Of a stretch of 6,699 bases of DNA, positions 1 to 5,708 are shown piece by piece. Numbering within the stretch: position 1 is the first letter of the stretch; each line of letters starts with the position of its first letter. The notes below the pieces were generated by a model. That model was not told where the DNA came from. It was given only the letters and a program-made list of their open reading frames with translations, and did no database searches. The position numbers and the translations under genes were made by a program. The stretch is from Rikenellaceae bacterium (GTDB taxonomy: Bacteria; Bacteroidota; Bacteroidia; Bacteroidales; Rikenellaceae), in contig JAJQAW010000003.1 of NCBI GenBank assembly GCA_021203585.1, forward strand, positions 1-6,699, read 5' to 3'.

Positions 1-1
1 G

Positions 2-682
2 CTCTCGATTCAAGTCCATCCGGACGATCCGATGGCCGCCCAGCGGCATGGCGCTTACGGGAAAACTGAGATGTGGGTGGTCATGGAAGCGGAACCGGGA
101 GCTTATTTTTACCTGGGTTTTAATCGGGAAGTCTCGGAACAGGAATTTCTGACGCACCTGGAGAACCATACTCTACCTCAGATCATGAATCGTTTTACTC
201 CTCAGCCCGGGGATGCTTTTTTCATTCCGGCCGGCACGATTCATTCGATCGGAAAGGGATTGGTAATTGCTGAAATCCAACAAACTTCCGATGTGACCTA
301 CCGCATTTACGACTGGGATCGGAAGAATGCCGGAGGAAATACCCGGGAACTGCATACGGAATTGGCCATGGAAGCTTTGGACTTGGGGCGGAATACCGAA
401 TTGGTCGTCTCCTATCAAGCGGAAAGAAATCGGTCCATGCCCCTGAAAACCTGCTCGCAGTTTACCGTCCGCATCATCGAATTGGATGGGAAATTGGAAC
501 GGGACTACCTTAACCTGGATTCTTTTGTGATTTACATGAATCTGGAGGGGGAGATCATCGTCGAATGCGACGGCGGAGCGGAGAGTATGTTGGGCACGGA
601 AACCGTGCTCATTCCGGCCCAATTCGAAAGTGTTCGTTTATCCGGAAAGGGTAAGCTGTTGGAAATTTATATGCCGCAATAA
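2..682 (+). CDS. manA: Mannose-6-phosphate isomerase, class I (5'-truncated by window edge)
   Basis: Zinc enzyme interconverting mannose 6-phosphate and fructose 6-phosphate in the cytoplasm. The reading frame is open from base 2, so the gene begins before the window. The ATG at 32 is internal, because the ten residues before it (LSIQVHPDDP) are the conserved core of the family. In the 226-residue fragment the expected metal ligands are all visible: Q4 and H6 in QVHP, E23 in GKTEMW, and H81 in PAGTIHSIG. The conserved arginine of TYRIYDW is at R101. About 95-100 N-terminal residues should be missing compared with the roughly 320-residue Bacteroidota form. The C-terminal part (about residue 130 on) is the usual small beta-rich domain ending in LLEIYMPQ. 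The gene ends TAA, two bases before the next ATG, so the two are probably co-transcribed. Identity rests on family motifs and is secure. Confidence 0.95.
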   Translation, partial: LSIQVHPDDPMAAQRHGAYGKTEMWVVMEAEPGAYFYLGFNREVSEQEFLTHLENHTLPQIMNRFTPQPGDAFFIPAGTIHSIGKGLVIAEIQQTSDVTYRIYDWDRKNAGGNTRELHTELAMEALDLGRNTELVVSYQAERNRSMPLKTCSQFTVRIIELDGKLERDYLNLDSFVIYMNLEGEIIVECDGGAESMLGTETVLIPAQFESVRLSGKGKLLEIYMPQ

Positions 683-684
683 CC

Positions 685-1140
685 ATGGGATATTTGGAAG
701 AAAAGCAACGGCAATTGGCCATCCGCTACCTGAGGATGGCGCGAATCTGGTCCGAGAATTCTTATTGTGTCCGCCGAAAGGTCGGTGCGTTGATTGTCAA
801 AGATAAAATGATTATTTCCGACGGATACAACGGTACTCCGAGCGGATTTGAAAATATTTGCGAAGATGAAATAACGGGTAAAACCAAGCCCTATGTATTG
901 CATGCCGAGGCCAATGCGATTACCAAAGTGGCCAAGTCGAGCAACAGCAGCGAAGGAGCGACCCTATATGTAACGGCTTCGCCCTGCATCGAATGCGCCA
1001 AGTTGATCATCCAATCCGGTATCCGGCGGGTGGTGTATTGCGATGCTTACCATTCGGACGAGGGCATACGATTGTTGGAGCGCGTGGGCATTGAAGTCAT
1101 TCGGACGGAATTTCCGGAATCATTGGGTTCCAACCGTTAA
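685..1140 (+). CDS. dCMP (deoxycytidylate) deaminase, ComEB-like
   Basis: Cytoplasmic zinc deaminase converting dCMP to dUMP, the substrate of thymidylate synthase. The 151-residue length is normal for the bacterial family. Zinc-site motifs are complete: H73 and E75 in HAEANAI (E75 is the proton shuttle), and C101 and C104 in SPCIEC. The GYNGTPSG loop at residues 47-54 is typical of dCMP deaminases, as opposed to tRNA or guanine deaminases. C28, C59 and the region around them are compatible with the second metal or structural site seen in some members, but this is not certain. The ATG at 685 follows the isomerase stop by two bases, and the protein starts directly with the expected first helix. 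I see no separate promoter, so expression probably comes from upstream. The alternative, a general cytidine deaminase, is unlikely given the length and the motif order. Confidence 0.93.
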   Translation: MGYLEEKQRQLAIRYLRMARIWSENSYCVRRKVGALIVKDKMIISDGYNGTPSGFENICEDEITGKTKPYVLHAEANAITKVAKSSNSSEGATLYVTASPCIECAKLIIQSGIRRVVYCDAYHSDEGIRLLERVGIEVIRTEFPESLGSNR

Positions 1141-1175
1141 TTTCGTTAACTTGCCGAAGACCTAAAACTATTTCC

Positions 1176-1580
1176 ATGAAAAATTACCTGTTGGGGATGT
1201 GCACGTTATTGCTCAGCTCCGGCCTCTATTCCCAAACTTTCCGGATCGCCGGTCAAGAACTAAACCGTCATCAAATCGATTCACTGGTCTTCGAACACAC
1301 CGTAGGAGCGATGATCGAAGAAATCCGCAGCCTTACACGGGAGCGTAATTACCTGAATTTTGAAAAATACCTGAGTGATTGCCGCCGGCAAGGAACTGCT
1401 CCGGAGGTATATGCCATACCGCGAGTGCTTTATCAGGAAGACTTGGAGCGGATTGATTCTCTAGTACAGTACCGCAAAGCCTTCGAAGAAGCCCGTGATC
1501 AAACAAGTAAACTATTAAGACGGCATCCCGAATACCAAGCGGCTACTGATGCTTGGGAGCAAGCCACCGAAAAACGGTAA
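1176..1580 (+). CDS. Secreted helical protein of unknown function, 5' part (ends at an in-frame TAA)
   Basis: I do not recognise the family. The 134-residue product begins with a clear Sec signal peptide: a short basic start (MKNY), a hydrophobic stretch at residues 5-17, and probable cleavage near YSQ-TF at about residue 20. There is no lipobox at the cleavage region. The mature part is rich in charged residues and predicted helix. The important oddity is its end. The TAA at 1578-1580 is followed in the same frame, without another stop, by 101 more codons up to 1886 whose composition and helical character match. The two pieces therefore look like one gene of about 236 codons interrupted by a nonsense codon (one C-to-T change would give TAA from CAA). 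The gene lies 35 bases after the dCMP deaminase and may share its transcript. It could be a truncated but working protein, a fresh pseudogene, or a sequence error. Confidence 0.7.
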   Translation: MKNYLLGMCTLLLSSGLYSQTFRIAGQELNRHQIDSLVFEHTVGAMIEEIRSLTRERNYLNFEKYLSDCRRQGTAPEVYAIPRVLYQEDLERIDSLVQYRKAFEEARDQTSKLLRRHPEYQAATDAWEQATEKR

Positions 1581-1886
1581 AAGGATTCTCTGTGGCAGGT
1601 GCGAACGGATCTGGTAACCCTTTACTATAGGGAGGATCCGAAATATATCGAAGCCTTTAAACGGCAATCGGCCGCGTTAATTCGTTCCAACGAAGCTCTT
1701 GCCTGGCGGATTCTGGAGCTTTGCCGGGAAAAAGGCGAAGTGGTTCCAACCGATAAAATTCAGAATTTCCCCCGAACAGATCCTGCCGATCTGGATATGT
1801 ATTTAATCGATACTAAAATACAGACTCTTCACAGTCTCCTTTCCCAATGCATTCAGGAATATTACCGGCGCAAATATTATTTTTGA
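1581..1886 (+). pseudogene. 3' part of the interrupted secreted protein
   Basis: This is an in-frame continuation of the preceding gene after its TAA, open for 101 codons and ending TGA at 1884-1886. It could be translated separately only from weak starts, the first being GTG at 1599, and I see no convincing ribosome site or promoter for it. It carries no signal peptide of its own, so an independent product would stay in the cytoplasm. The segment is helical and charged. Just after the break it contains a DPKYIEAF motif that resembles HPEYQAAT just before the break, supporting one original protein with two similar helical units. Near the C-terminus it is rich in tyrosine and arginine (YYRRKYYF). 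No known function. Treating it as the distal half of a disrupted gene is better supported than calling it a separate 95-residue gene. Confidence 0.65.
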
Positions 1887-1971
1887 CCGAAAGCCATCGG
1901 AGATTCGGGAACCATTGCCGAACGGCCGCCAAGAAGGAGGAAATATCGGTACCGCATGCTTCCGGGAAAAA

Positions 1972-2511
1972 TTATCGAAAAGATGCCAGAGCCGCCTGAA
2001 TCTGCAGCAACGCCTCTTCCGTAACGGTGGGGCCGATCGTTTCGATGGCTTTGGCTGCGATCAACGATCCGATTTCCCCGCACCGCGGTAGGGGGAGTTC
2101 CCGGGATAATCCGTATAAAAAACCGGTCGCATACAAATCGCCGGCCCCTGTGGTGTCAATTACCCGAGCCGGTACGGCAGAGACGCGGTGCACCTGTCCG
2201 CCGGAGGCGATCATCGAACCCTTTGCGCCGATCTTCAAGACGGCGATCTCGCACATACCGCCCAAATGATGGATCGCCTCTTCCGGTTCATGGCCGGTAA
2301 ATACACGGGCTTCTTCTTCGTTGGCAAACAACAAGTCGACATAATCCCGTACCAAGCTGAGCAGGAAGTCGTGGTTCTCTTCGACGATGTTAAAACTGGC
2401 CATATCGAGCGAAATCATTAATCCGGCCTCCCGCGCTTTACAGACCGCCTGGCCGATCAGCTCGTGGTTTTGGGACCAGGTACCCTTCGATGTGGAGTAT
2501 GTCGTAACCCT
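1972..2511 (-). pseudogene. PfkB/adenosine-kinase-like kinase, C-terminal part (frame-disrupted)
   Basis: Distal half of a ribokinase-superfamily kinase. The frame is open from 2511 down to the TAA at 1974-1972. Recognisable family sequence starts at about 2472 (QNHELIGQAV) and runs through MISLDMASFN, FANEEEARVFTG and the PfkB signature 2, DTTGAGD, whose aspartate is the catalytic base and whose GAG forms the anion hole. The only internal ATG likely to be used is at 2418, but a protein starting there would lack the substrate lid and half the fold, so it is very unlikely to be an independent enzyme. It is in the same frame as the N-terminal half, with the join displaced over about 45 bases by two opposite indels. 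If the indels are real the gene is broken. If they are consensus errors, the intact protein would be about 327 residues, the normal family size. Confidence 0.85.
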
Positions 2512-2955
2512 TCAGCATGGGGGGGGAAGAATCTCCTGGGGAGTCAGTTCGATAGCGGCGCCCAGGAAAGTGGCCATGGTCCGTTCACCGTCCGGACTGA
2601 TCAGCACCATGCAACGGCCCGTAGGAGTATGGGTTTCGATCAATTGAGGGAGTACCCCCATGGATTCCATTTCGGTGCGCATGAACTCTCCCACGCTGTC
2701 GCGGCCTACTTTACCGATGTATGAACACGGGATTCCCAGGCGTGCCAAACCGCGCAAGGTATTGGCGGCCGAACCGCCGGAGATCACTTTACTATTTAGT
2801 CCGGCAGTTAATTCTGCGATCCGGTGGTGGGTTTCACTTCCGACCAGGTTCATTGAACCGCGTTCGAATTGCAGCTCTTCCAGAATCCGGTCGGTATCGA
2901 TTTGGGTCAGGATATCGGCCAGGGCATTTCCCAGTCCGAGAATTCGTTTACTCAT
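2512..2955 (-). pseudogene. PfkB/adenosine-kinase-like kinase, N-terminal part (frame-disrupted)
   Basis: Proximal half of a ribokinase-superfamily sugar or nucleoside kinase. Bacteroidota members of this type are usually annotated adenosine kinase (ATP + adenosine to AMP + ADP), though the substrate cannot be read from the sequence. The start is ATG at 2955 (MSKRILGLGNALADI), the normal N-terminus. PfkB signature 1 is present as GGSAANTLRGLARLG at about residues 60-74, where the GG and N contact the substrate. The frame runs to EIL and then a proline run coded by C8 (2526-2519), after which it hits TGA at 2514-2512. The conserved continuation MLKGYDILHIEGYLV is found in the neighbouring frame from 2518 to 2474, and the original frame resumes at 2472. 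A Bacteroidota-type promoter lies just upstream. Family identification is firm; adenosine as substrate is inferred. Confidence 0.87.
2519..2526. repeat. G8 homopolymer (C8 in the kinase coding strand)
   Basis: Eight consecutive G on the + strand inside the leftward kinase gene. Nine C would keep the kinase frame into MLKGYDILHIEGYLV, leaving the three residues that I recall other family members having between the preceding leucine and this methionine. The observed eight produce the premature stop. Such tracts are hot spots both for replication slippage and for sequencing or assembly length errors. Confidence 0.9.
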
Positions 2956-2966
2956 ACCTCGAAATT

Positions 2967-2999
2967 AAAAAGAAGGAGTAAAGATAGCTCCCTCTTTTT
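2967..2999 (-). terminator. Intrinsic terminator after the HU gene, symmetric hairpin
   Basis: On the minus strand, AAAAAGAGGGAG pairs with CTCCTTCTTTTT over 12 positions (one G-U) around the nine-base loop CTATCTTTA, about 40 bases after the HU stop. The T-rich 3' arm and the following TTTTTAATTT form the release tract. Because the outer arms are A- and T-rich, the structure would also work in the other direction, but no rightward gene needs it here. Confidence 0.65.
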
Positions 3000-3010
3000 A
3001 TTCCATCAAC
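2979..3010 (-). promoter_or_regulatory. Candidate Bacteroidota promoter for the PfkB-family kinase
   Basis: On the minus strand GTTG (3010-3007), a 20-base spacer and TATCTTTA (2986-2979) fit the Bacteroidota sigma consensus TTTG-N19-21-TAnnTTTG with one mismatch in each box. The -7 box lies 24 bases before the kinase ATG, giving a short leader. The box coincides with the loop of the HU terminator hairpin. Confidence 0.42.
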
Positions 3011-3038
3011 GGGTAATGGCGTTTTAATCGCTTCTTAA

Positions 3039-3314
3039 TTACTTTTTAACCGCATCCAACAAGTCCATGCCCGGTTTGAATTTCACGCTATTCTTGGCAT
3101 CGATCTGAATTGGATCCCCTGTACGCGGATTACGGCCGGCACGGGCCGGCTTATCGGCTGCGGTAAAGGTGCCGAATCCAACCAATGTTAGCTTGTCTCC
3201 TTTACTTAAGGCCTGGGTGGTGACTTTGAGGAACGAATTCAACACTTTTTTCGCTTCCGTTTTAGTGATACCGGCATCCTGTGCCATGGCTTCCACCAAT
3301 TGAGTTTTGTTCAT
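3039..3314 (-). CDS. HU/IHF-family histone-like DNA-binding protein
   Basis: Small nucleoid protein that binds and bends DNA as a homo- or heterodimer. At 91 residues it has the normal HU length. The helical dimer part is at residues 1-40 (starting MNKTQLVEAMA). The conserved VGFGTF hinge is at 45-50, followed by the beta-arm with R58, G60, R61, N62 and the intercalating proline P63 in GRNPRTG, and the closing strand VKFKPG near 77-82. This is standard single-domain HU, not the long Bacteroidota HU variant. The start ATG is at 3314. It lies about 150 bases after the dipeptidase stop in the same direction, with a probable terminator between, so it is likely transcribed on its own. A strong hairpin (3331-3359) lies only 16 bases before the start, in the leader, and may influence translation. 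An intrinsic terminator follows. Whether it should be called HU-alpha, HU-beta or IHF cannot be decided here. Confidence 0.95.
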   Translation of the reverse strand: MNKTQLVEAMAQDAGITKTEAKKVLNSFLKVTTQALSKGDKLTLVGFGTFTAADKPARAGRNPRTGDPIQIDAKNSVKFKPGMDLLDAVKK

Positions 3315-3330
3315 AGTCTTTGTTCTTTAT

Positions 3331-3359
3331 GGTTAAAATGATCTGCTTATCATTTTACC
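3331..3359 (-). promoter_or_regulatory. Inverted repeat / hairpin in the HU leader
   Basis: On the + strand TAAAATGAT (3334-3342) and ATCATTTTA (3349-3357) are perfect 9-base arms around the loop CTGCTT. They extend to GG...CC at 3331-3332 and 3358-3359 with one bulged T. The hairpin ends 16 bases before the HU ATG and has no following T run on either strand, so it is not a terminator. It could be a dyad operator or an mRNA structure at the ribosome-binding region. Confidence 0.5.
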
Positions 3360-3422
3360 GTGACAAAAAACAAAAACCGTACTAAAATCCGGGGTTGTGG
3401 AAAATTTGTGCCGGAATTTTTT

Positions 3423-3443
3423 AAAAATCGTACTTTGAGCACG
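3423..3443 (-). terminator. Possible intrinsic terminator after the dipeptidase gene
   Basis: On the minus strand CGTGCT pairs with AGTACG (one G-U) around the three-base loop CAA, followed by ATTTTT. It starts 25 bases after the dipeptidase stop. The stem is short, so support is moderate, but position and T run fit. Confidence 0.4.
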
Positions 3444-3467
3444 TTTTCAGCTAACCCCCAATGCAGC

Positions 3468-4919
3468 TTAATTTTTGAGTTCGGCCAATATCCCGATCAG
3501 CAATTGCCAAAACATGGGAACTGTGCTTACCTGCAAACGCTCGTCTGGCGAATGGACCCCGCGAAGGGTAGGGCCGATGGAAATCATCTCCAGATGCGGG
3601 TATTTTTTCAGAAATAAACCGCATTCCAATCCGGCATGGATGGCCCTGACCCGGGCCTCTCGGTCGAAAGCACGCCGGTAAACCTCTTCTGCTACCCGCA
3701 ATAGGCGGGAATTCGGGTTCGGCGTCCATCCCGGATATCCTTCAGAATGGCTTACCTGAGCTCCTGCGAGTAGGAATGCACTGGCCACGGTGTGCATGGC
3801 ATCCCTTTTGGCGCTCTCCAGAGCGCTGCGTTGGCTGGTAGTGACGGTAACGGTGTTTTCCGTAAATTTGACGGAAGCCAGATTGGTCGAGGTCTCCACC
3901 ATCCCCGGCATCGAATGGCTCATGCAGAGTACGCCGTTGGCTACGCTTTGCAGGCCAAGCAACAACCGGGTTTGGGTATCTCGATCCATTACACGGTGCG
4001 GCATGGCCTCCTGAAGGGTGAAACGGATATGCTTCTCCGTATATTTAAATTCCTCTCGGATTGCTTCGGTAAACCGTTGCCACTCGGTCCGCAGCGCGGG
4101 AACCTGATCGGCAGGAACGGTAAACACTGCTTCTGCTTCGCGAGGAATGGCATTGTGCAGATTTCCTCCTTCAAAAAGAGATAGCCGCAATCCCAGCGTG
4201 CGGCTCCCATGCAGTAAAAAACGAATGAGGATTTTATTGGAATTTCCTAACCCTTTATCGATATCATCCCCGGAATGCCCCCCGCAAAGACCCTGTAGAG
4301 TGATTCGGTATCCTTTTGCTTCGGGTTCGATGGCTTCGGAAGAGAAGCTGAAAAGAGCCACCGTGTCGATTCCGCCCGCGCATCCGATAAAAATTTCTCC
4401 TTCGTCTTCCGAATCCAGATTGATCAAATATTTTCCCCGGAGCATATCTTCCGATAATCCGAAGGCTCCGGTGAGGCCTCGTTCTTCGTCCACGGTAAAA
4501 AGGGCTTCCAGCGGACCGTGTACCAATGTTTGGTCGGTCAAAACGGCCAGGGCCGCGGCTATTCCAATGCCGTCGTCCGCTCCCAAAGTGGTGTGACGGG
4601 CCCGTACCCAATCTTCCTCTACATACGCCTGGATCGGGTCACGGGTGAATTCGAAAGCTGTGCCGCTATTCTTTTCACAAACCATATCCACATGGCTTTG
4701 TAAAATAACTCCCGGGGCTTGTTCCATTCCGGCAGAGGCCGGTTTGCGGATTACGATATTTCCGGTCCGATCCCGTTGGAACTCCAAGGTATGCCTCCGG
4801 GCGAATTCTTCCAGGTAAGCCAGTATTTGTTCTTCCTGACCGGAAGGACGGGGAATTCGGAGGATTTGAGCGAAATATTTCCAGACTGCGGATGGGGCCA
4901 GTTCTTTGAATATGGTCAT
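3468..4919 (-). CDS. pepD: Cytosol non-specific dipeptidase (aminoacyl-histidine dipeptidase), peptidase M20C
   Basis: Two-zinc exopeptidase that hydrolyses a broad range of dipeptides in the cytoplasm, feeding amino-acid reuse. The 483-residue length matches E. coli PepD (about 485). The M20 metal site is complete: H76 in QSHVDMV with D78 behind it, bridging D115 in GADDGIG, the general base E145 and ligand E146 in DEERGL, D169 in INLDSED, and the distal H456 in RGVHSPDE. The lid/dimerisation domain sits between about residues 205 and 390, inserted between the two parts of the catalytic domain, as usual in M20. The ATG at 4919 gives the expected N-terminus (PSAVWKYFAQILRIPRPSG). There is no signal peptide, agreeing with a cytosolic enzyme. 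It is divergent from the gene at 5123. A weak -7-like TACCTTTA lies 19 bases before the start. No lesions are seen, unlike the kinase gene farther along the same strand. Confidence 0.95.
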   Translation of the reverse strand: MTIFKELAPSAVWKYFAQILRIPRPSGQEEQILAYLEEFARRHTLEFQRDRTGNIVIRKPASAGMEQAPGVILQSHVDMVCEKNSGTAFEFTRDPIQAYVEEDWVRARHTTLGADDGIGIAAALAVLTDQTLVHGPLEALFTVDEERGLTGAFGLSEDMLRGKYLINLDSEDEGEIFIGCAGGIDTVALFSFSSEAIEPEAKGYRITLQGLCGGHSGDDIDKGLGNSNKILIRFLLHGSRTLGLRLSLFEGGNLHNAIPREAEAVFTVPADQVPALRTEWQRFTEAIREEFKYTEKHIRFTLQEAMPHRVMDRDTQTRLLLGLQSVANGVLCMSHSMPGMVETSTNLASVKFTENTVTVTTSQRSALESAKRDAMHTVASAFLLAGAQVSHSEGYPGWTPNPNSRLLRVAEEVYRRAFDREARVRAIHAGLECGLFLKKYPHLEMISIGPTLRGVHSPDERLQVSTVPMFWQLLIGILAELKN

Positions 4920-4937
4920 GCTTTTTTGTTTTGATGG

Positions 4938-4945
4938 TAAAGGTA
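4938..4945 (-). promoter_or_regulatory. Possible -7 element for pepD
   Basis: TACCTTTA on the minus strand matches TAnnTTTG at all but the last base and lies 19 bases upstream of the pepD ATG, a distance like that for the other two promoter candidates in the window. I find no TTTG box at the expected 19-21 base distance, so this is weak. Confidence 0.3.
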
Positions 4946-5087
4946 AAAAAATAGAGAAGAAACTCCTCGTCCGTCCTTCCGGATTTCAGGATATTCCCGT
5001 CCTTTTCGGTATGCCATACAGCTGCCGAAAAAAAAGACGCGGTATCCGGTTAGAGCGGGAAATGGAGTTTTTTTGTGAAGGAATGTT

Positions 5088-5095
5088 TATCTTTG
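5088..5095 (+). promoter_or_regulatory. Bacteroidota -7 element for the gene at 5123
   Basis: TATCTTTG is an exact match to TAnnTTTG, 27 bases before the ATG at 5123, which would give a leader of roughly 20 bases. The expected -33 TTTG is not at the usual distance; a TTTG at 5072-5075 is too close (12-base spacer). The -7 match and position nevertheless make this the best promoter candidate in the divergent spacer. Confidence 0.5.
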
Positions 5096-5122
5096 GAACG
5101 GATTTAAAAGGATACAACCGCT

Positions 5123-5638
5123 ATGTCGATGATTTTCAAACTGCGCATGATCTGCGATGAGAACGATGGTTTTTTCAGGGATTATCAATTGCCGTACGAT
5201 ATGACGCTGCTGGATTTCCATCGATTTATTTGTTCCGATCTGAACTACGACGCGATGAATATGTCTTCTTTTTTCTGCTCCAATGAACGCTGGGAACAAT
5301 TGCAGGAATTTACCCTGATGGATATGGGAAACGGTCGGGAGCCCGGGGCTCCGATTCCGATGGAACAAGTCGCTTTGGGGCAAATCTTGCGTAAAAACCA
5401 CGATCGGCTGATTTATGTGTTCGATCAGTTGCATGATCGAGGTCTGTTCCTGGAGTTGATAGGTACCGTAGTATCTGAACTGGGAACGGATTATCCCCGT
5501 GTCGATCAGAAAGCGGGTGAACCTCCGCTCCAATTCGATGAATCTTCTGCTCGGGAGGGATTGAACTCCCTTTTTGATGAGGCGATGGACGATTTTTTCG
5601 ATGTCCAGGGCGACGACTTTTACGAAGACGATTTTTAA
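5123..5638 (+). CDS. IS1096-passenger TnpR-like / plasmid pRiA4b ORF-3-like family protein
   Basis: A 171-residue soluble protein resembling the pRiA4b ORF-3-like fold (PF07929), often named IS1096 element passenger TnpR family. The typical N-terminal pattern is present: a beta-strand start (IFKLRMICDEN), then YDMTLLDFHRFICSDLNYD at about 25-43, where the family has a DxTFxDLHxxI segment, then SSFFCSNERWEQ at 48-59. The C-terminal third is strongly acidic, ending in a run of D, F and E residues from about residue 150. Despite the name it has no resolvase catalytic motif and no transposase, inverted repeats or other mobile-element gene near it, so here it looks like an ordinary chromosomal gene. 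Molecular function is not established. ATG at 5123 is preferred over the in-frame ATG at 5129 because of the promoter distance. A terminator follows the stop, so it is probably monocistronic. Confidence 0.75.
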   Translation: MSMIFKLRMICDENDGFFRDYQLPYDMTLLDFHRFICSDLNYDAMNMSSFFCSNERWEQLQEFTLMDMGNGREPGAPIPMEQVALGQILRKNHDRLIYVFDQLHDRGLFLELIGTVVSELGTDYPRVDQKAGEPPLQFDESSAREGLNSLFDEAMDDFFDVQGDDFYEDDF

Positions 5639-5647
5639 TGGGAAATG

Positions 5648-5677
5648 AAGACGGGCTTTGAAAGAGGCTCGTTTTTT
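5648..5677 (+). terminator. Intrinsic terminator after the gene at 5123
   Basis: ACGGGCT (5651-5657) pairs with GGCTCGT (5666-5672), with two G-U pairs, around the loop TTGAAAGA. It continues into a T6 run (5672-5677). It begins about ten bases after the TAA at 5636-5638. The outer AAG at 5648-5650 can extend the stem into the T run. Confidence 0.65.
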
Positions 5678-5708
5678 GTTGTCTCCTAAACACATCCGCT
5701 TAATCTCG

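Noticed and set aside
1578..1580. TAA reassigned to an amino acid in this organism
   Set aside because: TAA is the natural end of the isomerase, the deaminase, HU, the dipeptidase and the gene at 5123, so a global reassignment is excluded.
1887..1971. Terminator between the convergent gene ends
   Set aside because: Only 4-5 bp dyads (for example TTCGG/CCGAA) without a following T run are present; not enough to call.
2472..2526. Programmed ribosomal frameshifting to make the full kinase
   Set aside because: It would need a -1 shift at C8 and a separate +1 shift 45 bases later in a housekeeping-type enzyme. I see no stimulatory structure, and indels in G/C runs are a much simpler explanation.
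3792..4596. Open frames of about 130-150 codons on the plus strand across pepD
   Set aside because: They are antisense to a complete, motif-perfect M20C dipeptidase and show arginine/serine/proline-rich shadow composition.
5658..5660. TTG start for the exporter subunit
   Set aside because: It lies in the loop of an intrinsic terminator, and the extra residues show no family resemblance. ATG 5709 is preferred.
5087..5695. A 202-codon open frame on the minus strand opposite the gene at 5123
   Set aside because: It has no recognisable motif, lies opposite a gene with family-like sequence, a promoter and a terminator, and would run through that terminator. It is a shadow frame.
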